A stretch of 64,000 bases of DNA from positions 124,001 through 188,000 of the forward strand of contig CAKVAF010000001.1 in NCBI GenBank assembly GCA_934718785.1. Reading direction: 5' to 3'. Position 1 is the first letter of the stretch. Each line of letters opens with the position of its first letter. Source of the DNA: an uncultured Campylobacter sp. (GTDB lineage Bacteria > Campylobacterota > Campylobacteria > Campylobacterales > Campylobacteraceae). The translations under genes were made by a program, and so were the position numbers. This document shows positions 19,576-26,657 of this stretch, one piece after another. The notes under the pieces were generated by a model. The model saw only the letters and a list, made by a program, of their open reading frames with translations. It was not told the origin of the DNA and did not search any database.

Positions 19576-19862
19576 TCCCCTCCTCTAACGCTTTTTTAGA
19601 GAAAGCTTTTAAACTTTTACTTAGACTTTATTTGGCATTTATTTAAATGTGTTTTAAGGAAATTATTGATGACTAAATCGGTTAGTTCCCTTATGGCTCT
19701 TAGTGATACTATAACTAAGCTTGAGGAAATGAATAGAGAATATGCTAAAGCCATAGAAGCAAATAAGGTGCTTATAGATAAAAGTAAAGTGTCTTTCCAA
19801 AAGAGCTACTTTGGCTATTTTTACACATTCATTGATTATTTATAGTGTTCCTTTTTTATTAA
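19512..19862. repeat. Direct repeat pair TATAGTGTTCC
   Basis: TTATAGTGTTCC followed by a T-run and ATT occurs near 19514-19536 and again near 19840-19861, bracketing the 58-residue gene. The similarity extends over roughly 22 bases with a few differences. This could be a scar of a small insertion or duplication. Confidence 0.4.
19669..19845 (+). CDS. Small hypothetical protein, coiled-coil-like
   Basis: 58 residues: MTKSVSSLMALSDTITKLEE then a charged helix and an aromatic tail YFGYFYTFIDYL. An AAGGA at 19656-19660 sits 8 bases before the ATG, a good ribosome site. No family recognised. It lies alone in the accessory segment between two copies of a short direct repeat. Confidence 0.45.
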   Translation: MTKSVSSLMALSDTITKLEEMNREYAKAIEANKVLIDKSKVSFQKSYFGYFYTFIDYL

Positions 19863-20206
19863 GAAGCCATTTCTCTCTCGTCTTTCTTACCCAAAACTTT
19901 CCAAGCTTCCTTAAAAAACATTTTCTTATTGACATATTGTGTTAAAGGGATTTTTTCATCACTCATACCCTCATAAGTCGTTTTTTTGCCAAGTTCTAAA
20001 AGTGAGCTTTCCGCCTGTGCTATGGCTCTATGCAATTTGCCATTAGCAAAGACCATCATTTCGCCATTATTCATATTTGTAACTTCATTATGCTCGAAAG
20101 CATCTTTTTCCTCTACTTTGTAACTATCCTCCACGCTACCTTCAGCCTTAGCCGTGCTTCTTCTTTTAGTAAAATCTCTACTCATCACTTTAATTTTTTC
20201 AACCAT
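19859..20206 (-). pseudogene. C-terminal fragment resembling VirD4/TraG coupling protein
   Basis: The 115-codon frame, extended upstream to a TAG, reads HPETTEFYAKMVEKIKVMSR, then a basic linker and NNGEMMVFANGKLHRAI. VirD4/TraG type IV coupling proteins end similarly: an (ET)A.Y...(L/I)GK segment, a basic linker, then a (D/E)E.(L/I)(V/I)F..G strand. The Walker ATPase portion is missing, so at best this is the tail of a lost conjugation gene. Two in-frame TAG codons precede it. The match is from memory of the family and is tentative. Confidence 0.4.
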
Positions 20207-20301
20207 TTTTGCGTAAAATTCTGTTGTTTCAGGGTGCTACTAAGCTTTATATGAATGAAGCCGGTGTTTATATCTTTAAAGGCTTAATACTTCTCATCAC
20301 T

Positions 20302-20394
20302 TTAAATACTGCCTTTTTCAAGCATCTTAACAATCATTAAAGCAGAACCAAAAAAGGCAATTAAAGCAAAAACAGCACAGAGTATCCCTAACAT
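20302..20394 (-). CDS. Tiny hydrophobic protein (30 residues)
   Basis: MLGILCAVFALIAFFGSALM followed by IVKMLEKGSI: one membrane segment and a short charged tail. Its ATG (20394-20392) shares one base with the TAA of the upstream 76-residue gene (TAATG), so translation is probably coupled. The arrangement of two tiny membrane proteins resembles holin-like or type I toxin-like modules, but nothing identifies it. Confidence 0.45.
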   Translation of the reverse strand: MLGILCAVFALIAFFGSALMIVKMLEKGSI

Positions 20395-20624
20395 TACTCC
20401 AACTCCTCAATTTGTTTTAAAATTTTATATATTCTCTTGCTAAAAGCATACAACAAAATACAAGCAAAAATAACCCCTAAAACAATAAACAATGCTTGTA
20501 TCCAATCAATGCGACTATAATTTAAAACACAAAAACCAAATATCCCAAATAAAGCGGTGAGAAAAGCCAACATTAATGCTTTTAAAACATCAATTTCTAA
20601 TTTTATTCTCTCTTTTTTACTCAT
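20394..20624 (-). CDS. Small two-helix membrane protein, hypothetical
   Basis: 76 residues with a charged N-terminus (MSKKERIKLEID), two membrane segments (LMLAFLTALFGIFGFCVL and ALFIVLGVIFACILLYAF) and a basic/acidic helix at the end. A minus-strand TATAAT at 20631-20636 is only 6 bases before the ATG. The transcript would therefore be leaderless or nearly so, unless another promoter exists. It overlaps a 30-residue hydrophobic gene downstream. Confidence 0.6.
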   Translation of the reverse strand: MSKKERIKLEIDVLKALMLAFLTALFGIFGFCVLNYSRIDWIQALFIVLGVIFACILLYAFSKRIYKILKQIEELE

Positions 20625-20684
20625 ATGAAGATTATAGCATAAAAATATTTTACTTCTATAAATTTTTTATTTTTGGAGTATTTT

Positions 20685-20705
20685 AAAATTGCTGTAAGCA
20701 ATTTT
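20685..20705. terminator. Hairpin flanking the IS right end
   Basis: AAAATTGCT (20685-20693) pairs with AGCAATTTT (20697-20705) around a GTA loop, followed on the plus strand by T and C. It lies just outside the predicted right end of the IS200/IS605 element and was probably the pre-existing insertion neighbourhood. Confidence 0.5.
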
Positions 20706-20707
20706 TC

Positions 20708-20760
20708 GTGAATCACCCCCACCTAAGAGGTGAGGGCTTCCTAACTAAAGCTAAGCAATC
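20708..20760 (-). ncRNA. IS right end and likely omega-RNA 3' scaffold
   Basis: Just beyond the tnpB stop, CACCT (20720-20724) pairs with AGGTG (20728-20732), and CCC/GGG extends the stem past a bulged A. This GAAGCCCTCACCT...AGGTGGGGGTGATTCAC pattern (minus strand, shown in parts) is the common right-end hairpin of IS605-type elements. It also forms the 3' part of the TnpB guide RNA. The element should end at about 20708. The RNA would continue into flanking DNA, giving a guide read from 20707 downward. Confidence 0.55.
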
Positions 20761-22068
20761 TTAGCTAACTTGAGAGGCTTTTTGTTTATAGTCTAATAGG
20801 CTAATTCCTAACCCAAACGACTTTAATCCACGCTCTAAGATATTGATACTAGCATTGATATCTCGGTGGATTACATTTCCACAATCACATTTTAAAATTC
20901 TATCTTGCAAGGTTAAATTGTGTATTTCCCCGCACACATTGCAAGTTTTGCTTGTATATTGTGGAGCGACTTTTACAAAGAATTTGCCATTATGCAATGC
21001 TTTATATTCTAGCATTTGTGAGAATTGATAGAATGATGTATTAAGAATTGAGCGATTTAACCCGCTTTTTTGTTTGACATTTTTTAGTTTTGCTTTTTTT
21101 GTCATATTTTTATTCTTTAATGCCTCAACTGCTATCAAGTCAAATTCTTTTATTAGTTTTGTAGTTATCTTTTGATAACTATCTTTTTTGATATTATTGC
21201 ACCTTTCATAGATTTTGTTTAGTTGCTTTTGGGTTTTTTTGAAGTTACCTCCTAGCTTTGTTTTAGATTCTTTTGCCTTTAAAATTCTGCGAGATTGTTT
21301 TCTTTGTAATCTTTTAAATGTGGAGTCATATTTTTTGGCATTGATTTTTTTAGATAATGTTTTGATTAGGCTTTTATTGCTTAATGCTATATCATTTATA
21401 TTTAAATCTATTCCTATACATTTTTGCGGTTTTATATTTTGTAAGTTTAATTGATTTACTTCTTGTTTGTAGGTAATACTTAAACAAATGTAGTATTTAT
21501 CATTACTTTTGCTTATTGTGATTTGATTTAGCTTATAGTCTTTTGGTAATTCCCTACTATAACGCATTTTTAAAGGCATATTCATAAGTTTAAAGATTTT
21601 AAATTTAGCGTTATTAGAATCTAGTATTTGATAGCCTTGATTGTTCCAATTAAAAGAAGTTTTAGCAAGTTTAGAGTTTTTAAAGTTAGGCATACCTAGC
21701 TTTAGGGCTTTTGCTTTTTGTTTTGGTGTGTTTGCTATATCAATAGCTCTTAGCCTCTGCGTAACCATCTCTTTAGTAAATGCTCTTTTAGTAGCTTTTA
21801 AAAAATTTAGCCTTGCTTGTTGTATTGTTACTGACTTAAATGGCAATTCTCTTTGGTTTAAGGCTACTTTTACTAATCTATCATAATCAACTGCTTTAAG
21901 GTATTTTCTTTGTTCTTTTGGCAAGTCTTTATTAGCTTCGCGCTCTTTTTGCCATAAGTTTAAGCATATATTGTAGGCTTGATTGTAGATGAAACATTGA
22001 TGGTCTAATGCCTTTGCTTGTTCTATGTTTGGGTAGATTCTATATTTAAAGCCTTTTGTGATTTCCAC
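20761..22068 (-). CDS. tnpB: TnpB, RNA-guided nuclease of IS200/IS605 element
   Basis: 435 residues with an N-terminal helical DNA-recognition region beginning KGFKYRIYPN, a RuvC nuclease and a zinc finger. The three RuvC acidic residues are visible: D221 (GIDLNIND), E315 (AVEALKNKN) and D403 (HRDINASINIL). The zinc finger is C376/C379 (CNVCG) with C394/C396 (CDCG). All catalytic features are present, so it should be active if expressed. TnpB cuts DNA next to a short target-adjacent motif, guided by RNA from the element right end, which promotes retention of the IS. It abuts tnpA end to start at 22068. Confidence 0.92.
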   Translation of the reverse strand: MEITKGFKYRIYPNIEQAKALDHQCFIYNQAYNICLNLWQKEREANKDLPKEQRKYLKAVDYDRLVKVALNQRELPFKSVTIQQARLNFLKATKRAFTKEMVTQRLRAIDIANTPKQKAKALKLGMPNFKNSKLAKTSFNWNNQGYQILDSNNAKFKIFKLMNMPLKMRYSRELPKDYKLNQITISKSNDKYYICLSITYKQEVNQLNLQNIKPQKCIGIDLNINDIALSNKSLIKTLSKKINAKKYDSTFKRLQRKQSRRILKAKESKTKLGGNFKKTQKQLNKIYERCNNIKKDSYQKITTKLIKEFDLIAVEALKNKNMTKKAKLKNVKQKSGLNRSILNTSFYQFSQMLEYKALHNGKFFVKVAPQYTSKTCNVCGEIHNLTLQDRILKCDCGNVIHRDINASINILERGLKSFGLGISLLDYKQKASQVS

Positions 22069-22643
22069 TATAGATTCCTATATGCTTTTGTGCGTTTATC
22101 TAAATTTTCACCTTTTTCTTTTACGCCTTGATTTTCAACATATTTTTTTAAAACTTCTAAACTAACACCGCCTGTGGTAGCTAAAAAATAGCTTCTGCTC
22201 CAAAAATACTCTCTCCACAAATATTTTTTTATATGTTGAAATTCTTGCTTAATTAGTCTGCTTGAAGCGGTTTTATAAGCGTTAATGAATTTTACTAATT
22301 CACTTTTTGGCTCTGCTTCAAAAAGTATATGTAAATGGTCTATATCGTGGTTAAATTCTATTATTTTAAGGCTATATCTTGGGTTTGTTGCAATATAGTA
22401 AATAAAGCCATTTTCTTTTAAATTTAAAATTAAATTTGCAAGAATGTCTTTGTATTTTTTATCCTCATTAATGCTAAATTGTTTTTTAATCAAATCATCA
22501 AAAACCTCAATATCATTGATATTTGCCTTTTCTTTTTGTTCTTCACAAAAACACAAAATATTTTTTGTAAAATCTTTGAAATTTTTGTCCTCTACGCTTT
22601 TAGAAAATTCGTAAAGGTTTTTTACACTATTTATGACGCTCAT
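22068..22643 (-). CDS. TnpA-like HUH transposase with unusual N-terminus
   Basis: The C-terminal half is a Y1 (HUH) transposase: KIIEFNHDIDHLHILFEAEP holds the H-x-H pair (H103, H105), followed by FINAYKTASSRLIKQEF and the nucleophile Tyr168 in LKKYVENQG. ATG 22643 is chosen because AGGAG precedes it by 5 bases. The normal N-terminal strand of TnpA (a (Y/H)H(L/I)V(F/W)..KYR segment) is absent. Residues 1 to about 75 (MSVINSVKNLYEFSKSVEDK onward) look unrelated, and IYYIATNPRYSL sits unexpectedly before the HUH strand. At 191 residues it is longer than the usual 130-155. Activity is doubtful; it may be a fusion or rearranged copy. Confidence 0.7.
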   Translation of the reverse strand: MSVINSVKNLYEFSKSVEDKNFKDFTKNILCFCEEQKEKANINDIEVFDDLIKKQFSINEDKKYKDILANLILNLKENGFIYYIATNPRYSLKIIEFNHDIDHLHILFEAEPKSELVKFINAYKTASSRLIKQEFQHIKKYLWREYFWSRSYFLATTGGVSLEVLKKYVENQGVKEKGENLDKRTKAYRNL

Positions 22644-22665
22644 TTTTTCTCCTTTTGATTTAATC

Positions 22666-22720
22666 TTAAAGAGTAACACTTTATTTTTTAGAGTAACAAG
22701 ACTGTAGTGTTACTCTTTAA
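22666..22720. promoter_or_regulatory. 15-bp inverted repeat with extra half-site (operator-like)
   Basis: TTAAAGAGTAACACT (22666-22680) is matched perfectly by AGTGTTACTCTTTAA (22706-22720). A third copy, AGAGTAACAA, lies between them at 22690-22699. The left arm is 22 bases before ATG 22643. Perfect spaced arms with an extra half-site look like binding sites for a dimeric repressor acting on the chimeric tnpA gene. Confidence 0.5.
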
Positions 22721-22728
22721 AATTAATT

Positions 22729-22890
22729 TCAATAAGGCTTTCCTCTCTTTCTTATTTTTTGTTCTATAAGTTCATCGTAACTTTTAGCTTTGTTAGAGTC
22801 AAAACTAGGTTTTAATTCTTCATTGTCAAAAAGCGAAGTGCTTTGGGTTTCTTCTTTATGTTCTTTACTATTCTTTAAGATAGGTTTCAC
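22729..22890 (-). CDS. Short hydrophilic reading frame, hypothetical
   Basis: A GTG-started frame of 53 codons (VKPILKNSKEHKEETQS ... SYDELIEQKIRKRGKPY). It is charged and lacks membrane segments. It overlaps the end of the DsbC-like fragment by 23 bases in another frame. The basic C-terminus is typical of plasmid-borne small proteins. It may be a real small gene or the tail of a longer lost one. Confidence 0.35.
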   Translation of the reverse strand: MKPILKNSKEHKEETQSTSLFDNEELKPSFDSNKAKSYDELIEQKIRKRGKPY

Positions 22891-23128
22891 TTAAACTTTC
22901 TAAATGCTTTTTACAATAAGGACAATTTGAGTCAGAAAATACATAAACATTTTTACTACCATTTCCTAATGTAATGAAATTGTTTTGTTTTTTAAGCATA
23001 GAAATAATTTCAAATTCAAGTTTTTCTTTGATGATTTTTGAGGCTATTTCTTTGTAAGATTTTTGATTTTTAATATTTACAAAATCCGTAAAAAAATAAT
23101 TGTCTTTTATGAAGATAGGTTCAATCAT
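22868..23128 (-). pseudogene. Fragment of DsbC-like thiol:disulfide protein
   Basis: 86 codons from ATG 23128; the frame stays open a little further upstream without a signal peptide. KNVYVFSDSNCPYCKKHLESL carries a thioredoxin-fold CPYC active site of the DsbC/DsbG type. Preceding residues (FITLGNGSKNVYVF) look like the DsbC linker and first strand. Periplasmic DsbC-like proteins are about 220-250 residues with a signal peptide. Both ends are missing here, so this is a remnant. Such proteins often accompany conjugation genes, in line with the VirD4-like fragment nearby. Confidence 0.5.
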
Positions 23129-23144
23129 TTTTAAATCATCTTGA

Positions 23145-23300
23145 GTAAATTCTAATAATGATAAATATCAAGGAGACTTTGAAGACTATTTACAATATTT
23201 TTGTGCCGAAAAAGAAGGCTGTTGTGCTATCTACACCATGGATAAAAAATTTCCAAATTTAAAAATACCTGTAAAAAGATATGGCGAGATTGATATTTAA
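23145..23300 (+). pseudogene. C-terminal fragment resembling PIN-domain toxin
   Basis: The frame opens without a start and reads DFEDYLQYFCAEKEGCCAIY followed by TMDKKFPNLKIPV, ending in TAA 23298-23300. The (F/D)(E/D)DYL.......GC..I.T.D..F pattern is the last helix-strand of VapC-type PIN nucleases, including the final metal-binding Asp. The N-terminal two-thirds and any antitoxin gene are missing. It abuts the DsbC-like fragment tail to tail at about 23150. Confidence 0.45.
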
Positions 23301-23313
23301 TGTTGTTTTGAAT

Positions 23314-23393
23314 AGTGCATTTACTTCATATTGTCATCATAAAATGTTATCTGCAATATTGCAGATAACACAATCGAGATTAAAAAATGCACT
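23314..23393. repeat. Nested palindromes with perfect 26-bp core
   Basis: TGTTATCTGCAAT/ATTGCAGATAACA at 23345-23370 is a perfect 26-bp palindrome with no spacer. It is enclosed by AGTGCATTT (23314-23322) and AAATGCACT (23385-23393). It is non-coding and lies between a PIN fragment and an unknown gene fragment. It has the look of an operator or replication/partition site. Confidence 0.6.
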
Positions 23394-23579
23394 TTTTAAC
23401 TTGACAATTAAAATACCATACAATTTTGTTTCATAAAGTTAGTTCATTTTGGATAATTTTATGAAACAAAAATCAAAAACTATGCTTTTGTCTCAAAAAA
23501 ATACACAAAATGAACTTTTGATATTAGTTTTTGTTTCAAAAATTGAAACAAAAAATATATTTTAACTTGACAATTAAAA
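23394..23579. repeat. Direct repeats enclosing TGAAACAAAA dyads
   Basis: TTTTAACTTGACAATTAAAA occurs perfectly at 23394-23413 and 23560-23579. Between them TTTTGTTTCATAAA (23424-23437) is inverted at 23458-23471, AGTTCATTTT (23441-23450) is inverted at 23507-23516, and TTTTTGTTTCAA (23528-23539) is inverted at 23543-23554. Four copies of a (T)TGAAACAAAA unit recur, like iterons. Each long repeat contains TTGACA, a good -35 sequence. Confidence 0.6.
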
Positions 23580-23601
23580 AAATTACTATTTAATATCGTA
23601 A

Positions 23602-23862
23602 ATTTATGTCTCAGTTGGAATTTTACCTTGGGAAAAAGGAGCTTATGGCATACAATGGCAAGATATAGGCGGAGCATCCTATCAGCTAGGTTTTATTACT
23701 TATATTTTTAAAGCCTATAATTTATCGATAAATCACCGCTTTACAAATACATCGAATTTGTATGTAAAAAGAATCAGTCACGGTGATAAATTTGTTACCT
23801 TAGTCAATGAATATCTTTCAAAGCTTCACGCACACGATAGAGCGACAAAGATCAATCATTGA
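23602..23862 (+). pseudogene. 5'-truncated gene fragment, unknown family
   Basis: Open from after TAA 23599 to TGA 23860-23862 with no start codon near its beginning. It reads VGILPWEKGAYGIQWQDIGG, then SYQLGFITYIFKAYNL and a tail LVNEYLSKLHAHDRATKINH. The composition is that of a normal globular protein and clearly coding in style. I do not recognise it. It is the C-terminal part of a gene cut off by whatever created the palindrome cluster to its left. Confidence 0.4.
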
Positions 23863-23982
23863 TTTAAAAAAGGAAAATATTTTAAATCAAAAAGCAAGGT
23901 TCATCATCCTTACTTTTATAAATTTTAACACCTTGAGAATTTATAGTTTTTTATATAAATTATTTTAAAGATTTAAGTTCAT

Positions 23983-24726
23983 TTATTCTAAAATTTCAAG
24001 CACAATTTCATGCTTTAAGCCTTGTTTTTTCATTTCTAAAAGCCTTAAATTTGCGGGCAGATTTTCAAGTAAAGTAGCGTTATTTTTAGCGCTCATTTTT
24101 GCAGCAAGTCTTAGCAAAATGCCCCTATAAGCCTTGGCAAAATGACTGATGACTTTGCCTTTTTTCAAAAATTTATAAGTGAAAAATTCTTTCTTAGGGG
24201 TGTAAAATTTCTCATAAAATCCCGCCCTTAAATCTAAAATTTCTTCATCTTTCAAAAACTCATCCAAAGCCTTTGAAAATTCTTTTTTATAAAAGCTTTC
24301 TATGTTTAAATTTTCAAGCTTTGCGCCTTGTTTGAGCTTGTAGTTTGGCACTTCATCACTGGCTAAAATAGGACCAAAAAGATTAGAAAAAATCAGCGTA
24401 TTTTCAAGCACATACTGCTTAGAAGCCGCGCTTAAATCCTTAAAATTAAGATAAGAAAAAGCAACACCCGTGTATCTTAAAATCGCCGCACAAGTCTTTT
24501 GAGCAAACAAATCTTTCTTAAAACTCTTAATTTGCGCCTCGTTTTTAAGCTCGAAAAAGTCTGCTAAAGTCTTTAAATCAGCATTTAAAACAAAGTCATT
24601 AAAGGCTTTTAGCACAATTTTTCTTTTATCAAAAAGTTCTTTAAAAATGAAAGAGTTTTCATTCAGGCAGGGCTGCGTGGTAAGCTCGCTTTTGGCTTCG
24701 CTGGGAGAAAAGAGGATTTTCATCAT
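23983..24726 (-). CDS. yaaA: Peroxide stress protein YaaA family
   Basis: 247 residues of the YaaA (DUF328) family, which lowers free iron during peroxide stress and has a DNA-binding fold. It begins MKILFSPSEAKSE. Conserved stretches include ILRYTGVAFSYLNF and LIFSNLFGPILASDEVPNYKLKQGA (parts shown), ending with the HFAKAYRGILLR block. ATG 24726 and 24723 are adjacent. It marks the return to core genome after the accessory segment. Confidence 0.88.
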   Translation of the reverse strand: MMKILFSPSEAKSELTTQPCLNENSFIFKELFDKRKIVLKAFNDFVLNADLKTLADFFELKNEAQIKSFKKDLFAQKTCAAILRYTGVAFSYLNFKDLSAASKQYVLENTLIFSNLFGPILASDEVPNYKLKQGAKLENLNIESFYKKEFSKALDEFLKDEEILDLRAGFYEKFYTPKKEFFTYKFLKKGKVISHFAKAYRGILLRLAAKMSAKNNATLLENLPANLRLLEMKKQGLKHEIVLEILE

Positions 24727-24777
24727 TTATCTTTAAAATTTGCCTTGATCTGCAAAAGCAAATCAAGGCAAAGGCTC

Positions 24778-24990
24778 TTAAAGCCTTGATTCATATCTTC
24801 TAAGCATATAAAGTCTTTTGAGCATTTTTTTGCGCGCTGAAATTTTTTGCTTTTTGCGAATTTCAGTCATCGGCTCGAAAAACCTACGTGCGCGCACTTC
24901 AGTAACGACTAAATTTCTATCCACTTGCTTTTTAAATTTACGATAAGCTTCATCAAAGCTTTCATTTGCATGCACTTTAATTCCTGGCAT
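24778..24990 (-). CDS. rpsU: 30S ribosomal protein S21
   Basis: 70 residues starting [19 protein letters not shown] and ending [12 protein letters not shown], the standard S21 length and sequence. ATG 24990 is chosen; upstream in-frame GTG and ATG codons (to 25002) would add residues not found in the family. S21 helps mRNA base-pair with 16S rRNA at initiation. A minus-strand TATAAT at 25022-25027 is the likely promoter. Confidence 0.96.
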   Translation of the reverse strand: MPGIKVHANESFDEAYRKFKKQVDRNLVVTEVRARRFFEPMTEIRKKQKISARKKMLKRLYMLRRYESRL

Positions 24991-25082
24991 AAACATCACC
25001 ACCTTTCTTTGAAAAGCTTTGATTATAGCACAAATTTACAAATTTAAAGCTGAATTTAAAAATAAATTCAAACTCTTAAAAG

Positions 25083-25122
25083 TTCAATGCCTGATTAAAA
25101 TTTGATAAATTCGGCATTTGAA
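25083..25122. repeat. Imperfect hairpin in rpsU/ccoG divergent region
   Basis: TTCAATGCC (25083-25091) pairs with GGCATTTGAA (25113-25122) with one bulge, and AT-rich pairing extends outward. It lies between the divergent promoters of rpsU and ccoG. Confidence 0.4.
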
Positions 25123-25181
25123 TTGAATTAAGTCAAAAATTACCCAAATTAAATTTAAATTTTCTTTTAGTTTTGTCGTAG

Positions 25182-25187
25182 TATAAT
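25182..25187 (+). promoter_or_regulatory. Candidate -10 box of ccoG
   Basis: TATAAT preceded by GTAG and a TTTT-rich stretch, 41 bases before the ccoG ATG at 25229. Confidence 0.55.
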
Positions 25188-25228
25188 CAAATTATCAGCT
25201 TTTTGATAAAATTAAATAAGGATTATTA

Positions 25229-26647
25229 ATGATAAATGCTTCAGCTTCAGCTCCTATAAAAAAGGACTTTAGGACACATTACACGCACAAGCGCCATATC
25301 GTTTTTGCACTCATTACCTGTATTGTTTTAGCACTTCCTTTTATCAAAATCAATGGCAATCATTTCTTTTTGCTCAGTTTTGACCATAAAAAACTGGATT
25401 TATTTTTTATTTCTTTTAGCACACAAGAGCTTTATTTGATGCCTTTTTTGCTGATTTTACTTTTTGTGGGCGTGTTTTTTGTAACGACTTTAGGCGGGCG
25501 CATTTGGTGTGCTTGGAGCTGTCCGCAGACCATATTTCGCACGATTTATAGAGATTTTATCCAAACAAAACTCCTTAAAATTCGCACTTCTCCCGCGAAT
25601 AAACAAAAGCATTTTAGCGGACATTTCATCAAAAAGGGCTTAGGGATTTTACTCTTTTTTGTTCTTTCTTTAATCGCTGTGGCGAATTTGCTTTGGTATT
25701 TCGTGCCGCCTGAGGATTTTTTTGTCTATATTTTAAATCCTAGCGAGCATCCTTTAGTCCTTGGGATTTTACTTATCGGCGCGGCTCTTTTTACGCTAGA
25801 TATCACTGTGATTAAGGAGAATTTTTGCATTTATGTTTGCCCTTATGCACGCATTCAAAGCGTGATGTTTGACACTTCAACGATTCAAGTCATTTATGAT
25901 GAGGAGCGTGGGGGCAAAATTTATGAAGGACACACAAAGCTTTATAAAAAGCCCCCACAAGGTGATTGCGTGGGCTGTGAAGCATGTGTGATGGTGTGTC
26001 CTACACATATTGACATTCGTCAAGGTATGCAGCTTGAGTGTATCAACTGCCTTGAGTGCGCGGATGCTTGCTCAAATATTCAAAACAAGCTCAATCGCCC
26101 AAGTCTCATCAACTGGACGAGCTTTGAAGCTGAAAAAACGCACCAAAAAGTGCGTTACATCCGCTTTAGAACGGTGGCTTATTTCATCGTGCTTTTAATC
26201 GCACTGGCTGCTTTTTTCATCATGGGAAGCACAAAAGAACATATGCTTTTAAATATCAACCGCAGCAGCGAGCTTTACAGCATTAGCAACAAGGACGCGC
26301 AAACTGAAGTTACAAATGCTTATATCTTTTTATTTCAAAATACGGATAATAAAGACCACCGCTATTATTTTGAAGCAAGCATTGATGGTGTGCCAAACGC
26401 ACTTGAAATCGTGCGTCCAAGCAAGGATTTTAAACTTCCAGCTGGGGCAAAAACAAAGCAAATCGTCATTTTAAAAGCAAATGAAATCCTAAAAAACGAG
26501 CATTTAAAAGCTTCAAACAACACTGACATTATTTTACCGCTTAAAATCAAGGCTTACGCGGTGGATGATAAAGAAAAAATCGTCGTTTATAGAGATAGCA
26601 TTTTCGTCTATCCTAAAAAAGAAGCGCTTGAAAATGCTAAAAAATAA
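25229..26647 (+). CDS. ccoG: Cytochrome c oxidase accessory protein CcoG (FixG/RdxA family)
   Basis: 472-residue inner-membrane ferredoxin-like protein that helps copper reach cbb3 oxidase. Membrane segments surround an NosR/NapH-type GRIWCAWSCPQTIFR motif. Two 4Fe-4S clusters follow (CVGCEACVMVCP and CINCLECADAC, about residues 248-285), then a last membrane helix and a periplasmic Ig-like FixG C-terminal domain. Its gene stands alone here with its own promoter and a terminator hairpin at 26658-26689. Confidence 0.92.
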   Translation: MINASASAPIKKDFRTHYTHKRHIVFALITCIVLALPFIKINGNHFFLLSFDHKKLDLFFISFSTQELYLMPFLLILLFVGVFFVTTLGGRIWCAWSCPQTIFRTIYRDFIQTKLLKIRTSPANKQKHFSGHFIKKGLGILLFFVLSLIAVANLLWYFVPPEDFFVYILNPSEHPLVLGILLIGAALFTLDITVIKENFCIYVCPYARIQSVMFDTSTIQVIYDEERGGKIYEGHTKLYKKPPQGDCVGCEACVMVCPTHIDIRQGMQLECINCLECADACSNIQNKLNRPSLINWTSFEAEKTHQKVRYIRFRTVAYFIVLLIALAAFFIMGSTKEHMLLNINRSSELYSISNKDAQTEVTNAYIFLFQNTDNKDHRYYFEASIDGVPNALEIVRPSKDFKLPAGAKTKQIVILKANEILKNEHLKASNNTDIILPLKIKAYAVDDKEKIVVYRDSIFVYPKKEALENAKK

Positions 26648-26657
26648 TATCTTTAAT

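Larger units (their letters stand above)
20708..22720 (-). mobile_element. IS200/IS605-family element (left end uncertain)
   Basis: It comprises a TnpA-like HUH transposase gene and an abutting tnpB on the minus strand, followed by a typical right-end hairpin. The left end cannot be placed: upstream of tnpA I find no matching end hairpin but a 15-bp inverted repeat of another kind. The TnpA N-terminus also looks foreign. The element may therefore be intact only on its tnpB side. Confidence 0.6.

Noticed and set aside
20224..20340. Plus-strand frame reading QGATKLYMNEAGVYIFKG
   Set aside because: Protein-like for about 20 residues, but start-less and largely antisense to the 30-residue gene and the VirD4-like fragment. 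Probably another remnant, too short to name.
23314..23579. CRISPR array
   Set aside because: Repeats are inverted and of differing lengths, without regular spacers or cas genes nearby.
23480..23677. 65-codon minus-strand frame over the repeat array
   Set aside because: It runs through inverted repeats and into the antisense of a better coding fragment. The composition is low complexity and there is no ribosome site.
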